Shown here piece by piece: positions 15,160-22,326 of a stretch of 35,069 nucleotides of DNA. Position 1 is the stretch's first letter; each line of letters begins with the position of its first letter. The notes under the pieces are model-generated. The model was not told where the DNA came from. It saw nothing but the letters and a program-made list of their open reading frames with translations, and ran no database searches. This stretch comes from Brevinematales bacterium (GTDB taxonomy: Bacteria; Spirochaetota; Brevinematia; Brevinematales; Thermospiraceae): contig JABLXN010000020.1 in the NCBI GenBank assembly GCA_013177995.1, forward strand, positions 1 to 35,069, written 5' to 3'. The translations under genes and the position numbers were made by a program.

Positions 15160-15797
15160 GAGACAATCTCATAGAAGCGGCGAAGAAAAGCACGAATGAG
15201 AGAGGGGTCTTTGACCCCTTTTGTTTTTTCTACTCCGCTGGAAACATCTATCCCATAGGGGCGAATGGCAAGGACATCGGCAAGATTGTCGATGGTAATC
15301 CCACCGGCGATGATGGCTTTGTGTTGCAACCATTGGTGAGATCTCTCTGAGAGTTGAAGAGAGATCCTCTGTCCTGTACCGCCGAACTCGGAGGGGTGCC
15401 AGCTGTCAAAAAGCAGGGCATGGGCCTGAGTGAGGCGGACCTTTTCAATGAGGTGATCGTCGAGAAAGGGGGTCCGCACGGCTTTGATCAGCCTGAAGGA
15501 CCAGAGGCTTTTGAGAAAAAGAATACTCTCTTCGGTGTATTTTTCACTGTGGAGTTGAATGGTGTCCAGCCCCACGGAGTGGGCGATATCCACTATCTCA
15601 GATGGTTCCTGATCCACAAAAACCCCTACCTTTGAGACAAAAGGGGGGATATCCGCACAGAGGCGGCGGGCTTCATCAGGCGAGATCCACCGAGGGCTTG
15701 GGGCATAAAAGACAAATCCTACGGCATGGACGCCCTCCTCGATAGCCGTAGCCACCGAAAGAGGATCCCGAAGACCGCAGATTTTCACTCGTATCAT
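15150..15797 (-). CDS. trpF: Phosphoribosylanthranilate isomerase
   Basis: A (beta/alpha)8 enzyme of 215 residues in tryptophan synthesis that turns phosphoribosylanthranilate into the enol carboxyphenylamino sugar. KICGLR at residues 5-10 holds the catalytic Cys7. GFVFYAPSPR, IQLHSEKY, the acidic DSW in LLFDSWHPSEFGGTG, AGGI and DVSSGVE follow in family order. The start at 15797 has AAGGAGA at the right distance; an in-frame ATG at 15827 has none. No other trp gene is in the window, so it stands alone behind its own promoter. Confidence 0.95.
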   Translation of the reverse strand: MIRVKICGLRDPLSVATAIEEGVHAVGFVFYAPSPRWISPDEARRLCADIPPFVSKVGVFVDQEPSEIVDIAHSVGLDTIQLHSEKYTEESILFLKSLWSFRLIKAVRTPFLDDHLIEKVRLTQAHALLFDSWHPSEFGGTGQRISLQLSERSHQWLQHKAIIAGGITIDNLADVLAIRPYGIDVSSGVEKTKGVKDPSLIRAFLRRFYEIVSHA

Positions 15798-15815
15798 AAA
15801 AGTCTCCTTCTCTGT

Positions 15816-15844
15816 ATTGTAGGGCAAAAAGACAAAAATGTCCA
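15816..15844 (-). promoter_or_regulatory. Promoter of trpF
   Basis: On the minus strand TGGACA (15839-15844) and TACAAT (15816-15821) are 17 bp apart, 19 bases before the trpF start. Confidence 0.65.
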
Positions 15845-15878
15845 GAGGGAAAAGGGGAGAAAATACTCCCTGTTTTCA

Positions 15879-15916
15879 AGAGAAACCCCGAGAAAGAAGA
15901 GCCTTCTTTCTCGGGG
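15879..15916 (-). terminator. Terminator-like hairpin after the PHP-glycosyltransferase gene
   Basis: A perfect 14-bp stem, CCCCGAGAAAGAAG (15886-15899) with CTTCTTTCTCGGGG (15903-15916), around a three-base loop. On the minus strand it is followed by only a short T-rich tract (TTTCTCT). It separates this gene from trpF. Confidence 0.7.
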
Positions 15917-15945
15917 TGAGGTGGGGAAGTTTTCTTAAAGAGTTT

Positions 15946-18309
15946 TCAGGCGGTTTTGAAGATGCTGGAGAGAACAATCTCCCAGCGGAAGTTTTTCTCC
16001 ACATGGTCGGCGGCCTTTTGTCGGATAAATTTCCACTGAGGGCTTTTTCTGGAATGGATGAGGTGTTCGATCTTTTCTATCCATTTTTCTGGTTCGTGGA
16101 TAGAGAGAGCAAAGCCGGTTTCTCCTGGGAGGATAATCTGCTGGGGACCACCTTCAGTCGTGACTAAGGCTGGTACTCCACAGGCCTGGGCCTCCAGCAC
16201 CACCATCCCAAAGGTATCGGTGGTACTGGGGAAAACAAAGATATCAGCCGCTGAGTAGATATGGGGGAGGCTTTCCCTTCTGATTTTGCCGAGGAAATAG
16301 ATACGCCTGTGGTGTTTTGTTCTCTGGCGGAGTTCTTTGAGGTAGGGACCATCACCGGCAAAGATGAGGTTGAGGTTTTCATATTTGTCGGCAAGATGAT
16401 CATAGAGATCGACAAGAAAATCGACGTTTTTGTCCTTGGAGATACGGCCTGCATAGAGGAGATTGATGCCTTCTGGAATGCCAAAAGAGGCATGGAAGAT
16501 ATCTCTCACATCAGGCATGTACCGAAAGATTCCTGTGTTGATTCCTTTGGGAAGGAAGCGAAGCTTTTCAGGGGCGATACCGCGATCGACAAGGATGCGA
16601 TAGTACTCATCACTCTGGAACCGTACTTCATTGGCGCTGTTATAAAACCAGAGTTCATATTGTTTGAGAAGCGAGATAATTCCTTCATCTTCGATGATTT
16701 TTTCAGCTTCCCGGACAAAATCCGTATGATAGATGGAAGTAATAGGAAGATCCATGAGTTTTGCTATGAGAATACCCAAAAGCCCTATAGGTCCAGGCGT
16801 AGAGATAAATATCTCATCAGGATTTTCCGCGGTGAGTCGTTCGATAGCCCGGAGAAGAGAGGGAAGCTTCAGGGTATAATGGTCATAAAAGGGAAGAGGA
16901 AAGGCATGGAAAGCATCAAGAAAGATAGTGTTGGGAGGGATGGATTCATCCCATTCATGGTCCAAAAGGGAGGTCACGAGTTTGAGAGGCATCTGCTGAC
17001 GGGAGGCAATCCAGCCGAGTTCCTTGAGGGTTGCCGAGACACCGTTGAGATCGTTGAGTGTGTCGGTGAACCAGAGGATTTTCTTTGGCTTTTCCGGGAG
17101 TTGAATCCCAAGGTTCTCCCGAAGGTTGGCCAAAATCTGGCGGTTACTATAGAGGTGTTTGGCACTGGAGAGAAAGGGAGCGGTGAGAAAGAGCCCGGTC
17201 ATAGAAGAGGTGATGTTTTTGAGAAGCCCGGTGATATCCCCTTGCTGGAGATTTTTTTCAAGGGATCGGGCAAGACGACCAAAGAACTCATCGCTTATCT
17301 CGGTGATTTTGTCGTAAAGAAAGTCAAGCTTTTTCTCTATCTCTTCATTTTCCATCTCTTTGAGGCCAACGATGGTCCTGTCAAGAAGGGTACGAATGGT
17401 ATCGGTCTTTTTTCGACGATTGAAGAGGATCATGAGCCGTTCTTTCAGGGTATGTTTTCGAGGGCGAAAGATCTGGTCTGAAAGGGTCATGAGAAAGCTT
17501 TTGGATTTCTGCGAGGAGAGTTTCATTTCTCCCAAATAGTCATAGGCAATTTTGTAGATGGAATAAACCAGTCCCTTGTAGTCATTCTGTCTTCCATGGG
17601 CGGAGGTTTGGCGGTTTCTGAGAGCAAGGAGAAATTCAGAGATAGTGGAAGCATCGGCTTCTGTATAGGTTTTTCCCAGGAAAAGTCCACCGTGATCATC
17701 AGAACCACCGGTGAAACCCTTGAGCCATGGTTCTTTTCCAGCGGCCTTGATGCCGTGTTTCTTCTCGAGTTTTTCAATGTGTTCTGGGGTGAGCCTTCGG
17801 AGAATCTCCATCCACTGGGTGTTGAAGTGCTTGAGTCGTGCCCCATTGATGCCTTCAAAAACATTGAAAAGCAGGATAAACTTCTCTAAATGTTCGGCTG
17901 TGAGTTTGCCATTCACGGCATAGGTGGCGTGAGCAAGGGAGTGGGGAATATTCTCCTGAAGGAGATAATCCCGAAGGTGATAGATATTGGTACGAAGGGA
18001 CTGGATTCTCTCAAACTGAGGGCGTGTGATACCATAGATCAAAAGATGTGCCTTGCAACCGTCTTCGGGAAAGTACACCGTGGATTCCACACTGATAAAA
18101 CAATCATTGGGGTAGCGTTCGACGAGAAGTTCAGCCCCATCGATTCGGTTATGGTCGGTGATGGTGACAAAATCCATCCCCTGTCTTTTCATCGCTTCGT
18201 AGAGGACAAAAGGATCGGTATAGGATTCTTTTGCCCCGATTTTATTGAGAAACCATATAGAAGGGTGTTCCGAATATCGTGAGTGAACATGAAGGTCTAC
18301 CTTTGCCAT
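15946..18309 (-). CDS. Fused PHP-domain and GT4 glycosyltransferase
   Basis: A 787-residue protein of two enzymes. Residues 1-240 are a PHP phosphoesterase domain with the metal ligands His7 and His9 in LHVHS, TDHN at 51-54, Glu75, His127 in LAHATY, and Asp204-Asp205-His206 in GGSDDHGG. A helical linker of about 170 residues follows. From about 410 it is a GT-B retaining glycosyltransferase: FTDTLNDLNGVS, HTDFVREAEK, LYAGRISKDKN, AGDGPY, and the GT4 signature DTFGMVVLEAQACG with GGPQQII. The HTDF block recalls SqdX/MgtA-like glycolipid synthases. The likely role is making an envelope glycolipid; the PHP substrate is unknown. An AAGGAGG SD precedes the start. Confidence 0.88.
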   Translation of the reverse strand: MAKVDLHVHSRYSEHPSIWFLNKIGAKESYTDPFVLYEAMKRQGMDFVTITDHNRIDGAELLVERYPNDCFISVESTVYFPEDGCKAHLLIYGITRPQFERIQSLRTNIYHLRDYLLQENIPHSLAHATYAVNGKLTAEHLEKFILLFNVFEGINGARLKHFNTQWMEILRRLTPEHIEKLEKKHGIKAAGKEPWLKGFTGGSDDHGGLFLGKTYTEADASTISEFLLALRNRQTSAHGRQNDYKGLVYSIYKIAYDYLGEMKLSSQKSKSFLMTLSDQIFRPRKHTLKERLMILFNRRKKTDTIRTLLDRTIVGLKEMENEEIEKKLDFLYDKITEISDEFFGRLARSLEKNLQQGDITGLLKNITSSMTGLFLTAPFLSSAKHLYSNRQILANLRENLGIQLPEKPKKILWFTDTLNDLNGVSATLKELGWIASRQQMPLKLVTSLLDHEWDESIPPNTIFLDAFHAFPLPFYDHYTLKLPSLLRAIERLTAENPDEIFISTPGPIGLLGILIAKLMDLPITSIYHTDFVREAEKIIEDEGIISLLKQYELWFYNSANEVRFQSDEYYRILVDRGIAPEKLRFLPKGINTGIFRYMPDVRDIFHASFGIPEGINLLYAGRISKDKNVDFLVDLYDHLADKYENLNLIFAGDGPYLKELRQRTKHHRRIYFLGKIRRESLPHIYSAADIFVFPSTTDTFGMVVLEAQACGVPALVTTEGGPQQIILPGETGFALSIHEPEKWIEKIEHLIHSRKSPQWKFIRQKAADHVEKNFRWEIVLSSIFKTA

Positions 18310-18429
18310 ATCTGCCTCCTTGTGTTGCTACTATAGTGTACAAGAGAAAAATGAAAATTTGATGAAAATAATGTGAAAAAACGGTGAATTTTGAAGATGA
18401 GAGGAGGCTATCGGGTGTTACCATGAGGA

Positions 18430-18459
18430 AACCCCATGGGGCTACGGCCCCATGGGGTT
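18430..18459 (-). terminator. Hairpin at the end of the envelope operon
   Basis: AACCCCATGGGGC (18430-18442) pairs with GCCCCATGGGGTT (18447-18459), a perfect 13-bp stem with loop TACG. On the minus strand it starts at the last gene's stop codon and is followed by TTTCC, a poor T tract. It is probably a terminator or 3'-end stabiliser. Confidence 0.6.
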
Positions 18460-19984
18460 AGTTGGTGATCCTGTTGGTACCCTTCAGAAGACGGATCTGT
18501 TCTTCATAATAGAGAATTCGGCGGGAGAGTTCTTCAATGTCTTTTTGAGAGAGGCGTTCACTGTTTCGGTAGATGGCAAGCCACAGGGTGTATTCTCTTG
18601 TGAGGTCATCGATCAGTTTTGAGATGGTCTGTATTTCTCTGATCTTAGCCGTGATATGGGGAGGATAGGTCTGGAGGGTAATGTTGGTGAGGGTGATGGT
18701 GTTTGTCATCACGAGAGTATTGGTGATGACCATTGGAGACGGCTGAGCGGGAGTGGGTATAAGGGGGGCATTGGTTATTTCATTGGAGGGTGATGTTTCG
18801 GGAATGGCGATGTTGGTTTTTACAATGAGGGATTCGGCTTCCCGATAGTTGATGAAAAAGTTCTTGGTAGCGGAAAAGGTATTGGTGAAGTTGCCGGCTA
18901 CGGCGGTGATGGTGATTTTGACGGGGTAGTTTCCCGCAATGGAGCCTGTCCGCTGGAGGTTCCAGAAGGCCTTGCGTTTTTCTTCTGGGGTTACCTTGAG
19001 GTAGGTGATGGTATTGGAATCTCCTTCGGCGAGGGTGAAACCTTTGGGGGGAGTGAGGGTGAGTGAGAGACTGTCCAAGGGGATTTTCCCTGTGTAGGTG
19101 ATTTCAGAGGAGACAGGGATAGGGGGGGCCTTGACTTCTTCTGGGAGGATAAGAGAAAGAGAGAGGTCATTGGTGGAAAAACTTTCTTCGCTATGGATGC
19201 CGTACAGAGAGGTGATGAGAAGACTCTGCTCAGGAGCTAACGTGATAGGGTCATAGTAGAGAGCCACCGCTCCGCTGTATTGAGAGGACGGCTGGAGGGA
19301 TTGGGAGGTATTGAGTGGCACATCCCAGAGATTGTCGTAGAGTTTATTCCAGCTGGCAAAAATGACCCTTGATGGGGTGGTGATCTCCAGCCCTTTGAGG
19401 CTTCCTCTCACCTTGAGAGAGCCGTCCCTCGAGGAGGTATACCAGTATTCAGGAATGCTTTCCTGGTAGAAGCTGGTTTCTTTGGTGATACGTCCTCTGC
19501 CGGGAATGTCAAAAGAAGCCACACCGCTTTCCTTGAGGTAGATATCGAGAAGAAGCCTGAGTCCTACCGAGGCGTTTTTTTTCGTGGTGTTGACCAGTTT
19601 GTAGGAAATACGTACCTGATTGGATGTACCGGTAACGGGGTTTGGAGCAAGCGAAAGGGTTTGTTCGATGGTGATACCACGCACTGACCAGATGGTACTG
19701 ATTCCATTGGAAGTTATCTTAGGTCGCTGTTCATAATGGCCCTTTTCTGAACCAAAGAGGATGTTTTCGTTGTTGATCCTGATGGTCGCGATGGTGGTGG
19801 GGGGAAGTTTATTGTACAGGAGGTAGGCATTGTTGTCCTGTGGGTTATCCGGATCACCTTCAAGGGTTTTGATATAGAAGGCTGCTTGATTTTCATCATG
19901 GTAGATGGCAAGGTAGGTATTGGAGAGCACAAGAAGCCCCCAGAACGAAGAGGGGAGAAGAGCAAGAAACCAGAGGTGTTTCAT
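18458..19984 (-). CDS. Secreted beta-rich protein of unknown function
   Basis: A 508-residue exported protein with a cleavable-type signal peptide (MKHLWFLALLPSSFWGLLVLS). Residues 25-390 look like beta-sandwich domains with many S/T strands and no enzyme motif I recognise. A proline-rich and Thr/Asn-rich segment follows (about 395-445), then a charged coiled-coil C-terminus (from about 448). It probably sits in the periplasm or at the surface. Its start overlaps the stop of the TPR gene by four bases (ATGA), and both are the last genes of a four-gene operon. Confidence 0.7.
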   Translation of the reverse strand: MKHLWFLALLPSSFWGLLVLSNTYLAIYHDENQAAFYIKTLEGDPDNPQDNNAYLLYNKLPPTTIATIRINNENILFGSEKGHYEQRPKITSNGISTIWSVRGITIEQTLSLAPNPVTGTSNQVRISYKLVNTTKKNASVGLRLLLDIYLKESGVASFDIPGRGRITKETSFYQESIPEYWYTSSRDGSLKVRGSLKGLEITTPSRVIFASWNKLYDNLWDVPLNTSQSLQPSSQYSGAVALYYDPITLAPEQSLLITSLYGIHSEESFSTNDLSLSLILPEEVKAPPIPVSSEITYTGKIPLDSLSLTLTPPKGFTLAEGDSNTITYLKVTPEEKRKAFWNLQRTGSIAGNYPVKITITAVAGNFTNTFSATKNFFINYREAESLIVKTNIAIPETSPSNEITNAPLIPTPAQPSPMVITNTLVMTNTITLTNITLQTYPPHITAKIREIQTISKLIDDLTREYTLWLAIYRNSERLSQKDIEELSRRILYYEEQIRLLKGTNRITN

Positions 19985-20694
19985 AAGCCCTCCTTGGCGA
20001 GAAGTGTTTTGAGTTCGTCGATCTTTTCTTTCTTGAGGTCTAAAAGCTGGTTCTGGAGATCCAGGAGTTTCGCTAAAAGCCGAAGGTATTTAGCCTGGTC
20101 TGCCCGGATAGTGTTGATATCAGAACTTCCGGTGGTGGTTTTGAGGGAATTTTCTATCGTCTGAAGGGACTGACGGGTGTGATAGGCATACACAGAAGAA
20201 GGGAATCGACTCAGAAGTTCCCGGTAGAGTCCCATCGCCCGGTAATACTCTCCCTTGGCGGCAAAGGCCCGTCCTAACCAGTAGAGAGCGCCATCCTCAT
20301 TGGCATCATGGGAGGCGTAGCGGTTGATATAATCTGAGAGAAGGGCTATGCCGGCGTCGTTATCCCCTGAGAGAATGGAGAGACGGGCTATGTTGTAAAG
20401 GGCACGGGAATACACAGGGGTATCACTGTATGATTCCAGCACCTTTCTGTAGTAGCTCTGAGCGGTCTGGTAGGATTGGGAAACAAGAGCGATATCTCCT
20501 AAGTAATTGTAGGCTTTGGCCTGGTATTCTCGTGGCGTGGAGGGATCCTGGATAACCTTTTGGAGCAGGTTCTGGGCTTCGGTGTAGTTTTGTTTGGCAA
20601 TGGCGTCCATGGCCTGAAGGTAGGTTCTGGACGGTTCCTGAGCCCACAGAAGAAGAGCAGGAAAAAAGAGAAGCAAAAACGGTTTATTTTTCAT
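19981..20694 (-). CDS. Exported TPR protein
   Basis: A 237-residue protein with an N-terminal signal segment (KPFLLLFFPALLLWAQ, no lipobox cysteine) and about four tetratricopeptide repeats. Typical TPR helix pairs are AKAYNYLGDIALVSQSYQTAQSYYRKVL and GALYWLGRAFAAKGEYYRAMGLYRELLSRFP-like. A leucine-rich coiled-coil end follows. Such proteins act as periplasmic scaffolds. Its 5' end overlaps the aroQ 3' end by 11 bases and its stop overlaps the next gene's start, so translation is coupled in both directions. Confidence 0.8.
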   Translation of the reverse strand: MKNKPFLLLFFPALLLWAQEPSRTYLQAMDAIAKQNYTEAQNLLQKVIQDPSTPREYQAKAYNYLGDIALVSQSYQTAQSYYRKVLESYSDTPVYSRALYNIARLSILSGDNDAGIALLSDYINRYASHDANEDGALYWLGRAFAAKGEYYRAMGLYRELLSRFPSSVYAYHTRQSLQTIENSLKTTTGSSDINTIRADQAKYLRLLAKLLDLQNQLLDLKKEKIDELKTLLAKEGL

Positions 20695-21136
20695 GGGAGG
20701 TTCTCCTGAGATAGTGGACTATCGCCTGAAGCCCTAAATCATACGAAAAATCACCAAATCCGGTGATAACGCCGATAGCTTTGTCGGCAAGATAGGAGTG
20801 GTGACGAAACGATTCTCTGGCATAGACATTGGAGAGATGGATTTCCACAAAAGGGGTTCCTACAGCGAGTAAAGCATCTCTTATAGCAATGGAGGTATGG
20901 GTATAGGCACCGGCATTGATGAGAATACCACTGGCTTTCTGCCCTTCGTGGTGGATGAAAGAGATAATCTCTCCTTCACTATTTGACTGGAAGGCAAGAA
21001 GTTTATAGCCTTCGGCTCTGGCTTTTTCTGTGATGCGGTCCACAATGGTCTGGAGGGTGGTTGTCCCATACTTGTCTGGTTCACGAGTGCCGAGCATGTT
21101 GAGATTTGGGCCATTGAGGAGAAGTATGGTCTTCAT
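20684..21136 (-). CDS. aroQ: Type II 3-dehydroquinate dehydratase
   Basis: A 150-residue cytosolic enzyme of the shikimate pathway that dehydrates 3-dehydroquinate. All family blocks are present: NGPNLNMLGTREP with a downstream catalytic tyrosine (DKYG), FQSNSEGEI, ILINAGAYTHTSIAIRDAL, and EIHLSNVYARESFRHHS. It normally forms a dodecamer. It lies between a lipoprotein gene (7 bases upstream) and the TPR gene (11-base overlap), which is an unexpected place for a biosynthetic gene. Confidence 0.96.
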   Translation of the reverse strand: MKTILLLNGPNLNMLGTREPDKYGTTTLQTIVDRITEKARAEGYKLLAFQSNSEGEIISFIHHEGQKASGILINAGAYTHTSIAIRDALLAVGTPFVEIHLSNVYARESFRHHSYLADKAIGVITGFGDFSYDLGLQAIVHYLRRTSHEK

Positions 21137-21143
21137 GACTACC

Positions 21144-21980
21144 TCACTTTTTATAGGAATAGAGTGTGGTGATATTGCTTGATACGGTTATGGTGAGACT
21201 TTCAGTGTGAGAAGAGAAGGGGATAAGGTGAGCCACATCCTGATAGATGAGAAGCTTTTGCCATTCTTTCTCATCAAAGTCCACCGCGATGATGAAGTTT
21301 TCGTTGTCTGGTTTTGGGAGAAGATAAAGGTAGAGGGCTTCGGCTGGTAAATGGTGTTTGAGAACGATGACAAGGACCTTTCCATAGGCAAACCAGTACC
21401 AGTTTTTCTCTTCTCCAAGGGGGGTGTGTTCTATCGTGGTACGAAAGGTCGGACAGAGGATAGAATGATGGACAAGAAGACTGTTTGACTGATAAAATTG
21501 TTTGAATTCATCTTCCGAGGGTATAGACTCAGAAACAAGAACGGTAAAATCAGGATACGAGGGTTCTGTCCATCGAGCGTGGAGCTGTATGACAGCAAAC
21601 GATATAGGCTTTGTTTTCGTGACTGGGGAGGTGATAATAGTGGTGATATAGTTTGAAGGAAAGTTTTGAGGAAGAAAGGTATAGGTCGCTTCTTCTTCCA
21701 CGTCTTCAAAAAGAACCTGGTGGGTTCTGGTAATAGCCGGTCTTTCTAAATACCAGTCGATATTTCCCGTCATGGTAAAGGTAAGGGAGGTTTTTTCCGG
21801 GGAGGGTGTCTGGTAGGTGATGGCTAAGGTACGAAAAAAACCATCTACCGGCGTTACAATAGGGCCAAAAAGTGAAGGAAGTGGGGAAGAGGGAAGAGAA
21901 AGGGGTTCAGTACGGGTAGTTTTTTGACAGCCAAGGAGGAGCCCGATCGCAAAGAAAAAGAAGAGGCTTCGTTTGTGCAT
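21144..21980 (-). CDS. Lipoprotein of unknown function
   Basis: A 278-residue protein with a lipoprotein signal peptide (MHKRSLFFFFAIGLLLGC, lipobox LLGC, Cys18). The mature part is beta-strand and Ser/Thr rich. I do not recognise the family. It is the first gene of an operon with aroQ, the TPR protein and the secreted 508-residue protein. No clear ribosome binding site precedes the ATG, and the best promoter candidate would give a near-leaderless transcript. Confidence 0.65.
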   Translation of the reverse strand: MHKRSLFFFFAIGLLLGCQKTTRTEPLSLPSSPLPSLFGPIVTPVDGFFRTLAITYQTPSPEKTSLTFTMTGNIDWYLERPAITRTHQVLFEDVEEEATYTFLPQNFPSNYITTIITSPVTKTKPISFAVIQLHARWTEPSYPDFTVLVSESIPSEDEFKQFYQSNSLLVHHSILCPTFRTTIEHTPLGEEKNWYWFAYGKVLVIVLKHHLPAEALYLYLLPKPDNENFIIAVDFDEKEWQKLLIYQDVAHLIPFSSHTESLTITVSSNITTLYSYKK

Positions 21981-21989
21981 ACATTAACA

Positions 21990-22018
21990 AGTATCGGCAG
22001 AAATAGCCAAGGGTTGAA
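21990..22018 (-). promoter_or_regulatory. Weak promoter candidate of the lipoprotein-aroQ operon
   Basis: On the minus strand TTCAAC (22013-22018) and GATACT (21990-21995) are 17 bp apart. The start would lie only a few bases before the ATG, so this is tentative. Confidence 0.35.
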
Positions 22019-22050
22019 TGAAAGGAGGCGAGGGAGGGGTTTCGGGCGAT

Positions 22051-22102
22051 GCTATATCGATGTTTCAGCAAGAGGGTTGTTTTGCTGAAACAGGGTGATA
22101 GC
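22051..22102. repeat. REP-like pair 3, one inverted pair forming a hairpin
   Basis: GCTATATCGATGTTTCAGC (22051-22069) and GCTGAAACAGGGTGATAGC (22084-22102) are inverted copies of the REP-like motif with a 14-base spacer. The pair lies 9 bp before element copy C. Confidence 0.8.
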
Positions 22103-22110
22103 CACGGTTT

Positions 22111-22309
22111 GAGACCCTTGCATGGGTGTTTTCTTCCCCTGTCTGGGTCAGGGGCTACGCCCCTAAAACCCGTTTTTTCTGTTTATAAGGGTTTATTTGT
22201 CTTTTTTATCCAAAAATAGGCTTGTTTATTATGGAAAGGCACATTTTTATACTACTTTTTGTTTCTTTATTACTTTCTTGGGACTTTTGCACATTCGTGC
22301 AAAGGTCTC
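22111..22309 (-). mobile_element. Hairpin-ended repeat element, copy C (199 bp)
   Basis: Same element as 8833-9040 in opposite orientation, diverged and slightly shorter. The half-hairpin end starts GAGACCCTTGCATGG at 22111; the full hairpin with two stem changes spans 22280-22309. The internal GGGGCTACGCCCC is kept. The protein frame seen in copies A and B is shifted here. The hairpin end lies 17 bp beyond the stop of the PAS gene. Confidence 0.75.
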
Positions 22310-22326
22310 GGGTTTGTGTTCAAGAG

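Noticed and set aside
16261..17481. 406-codon open frame antisense to the PHP-glycosyltransferase
   Set aside because: Antisense shadow of a gene with clear motifs; no independent evidence.
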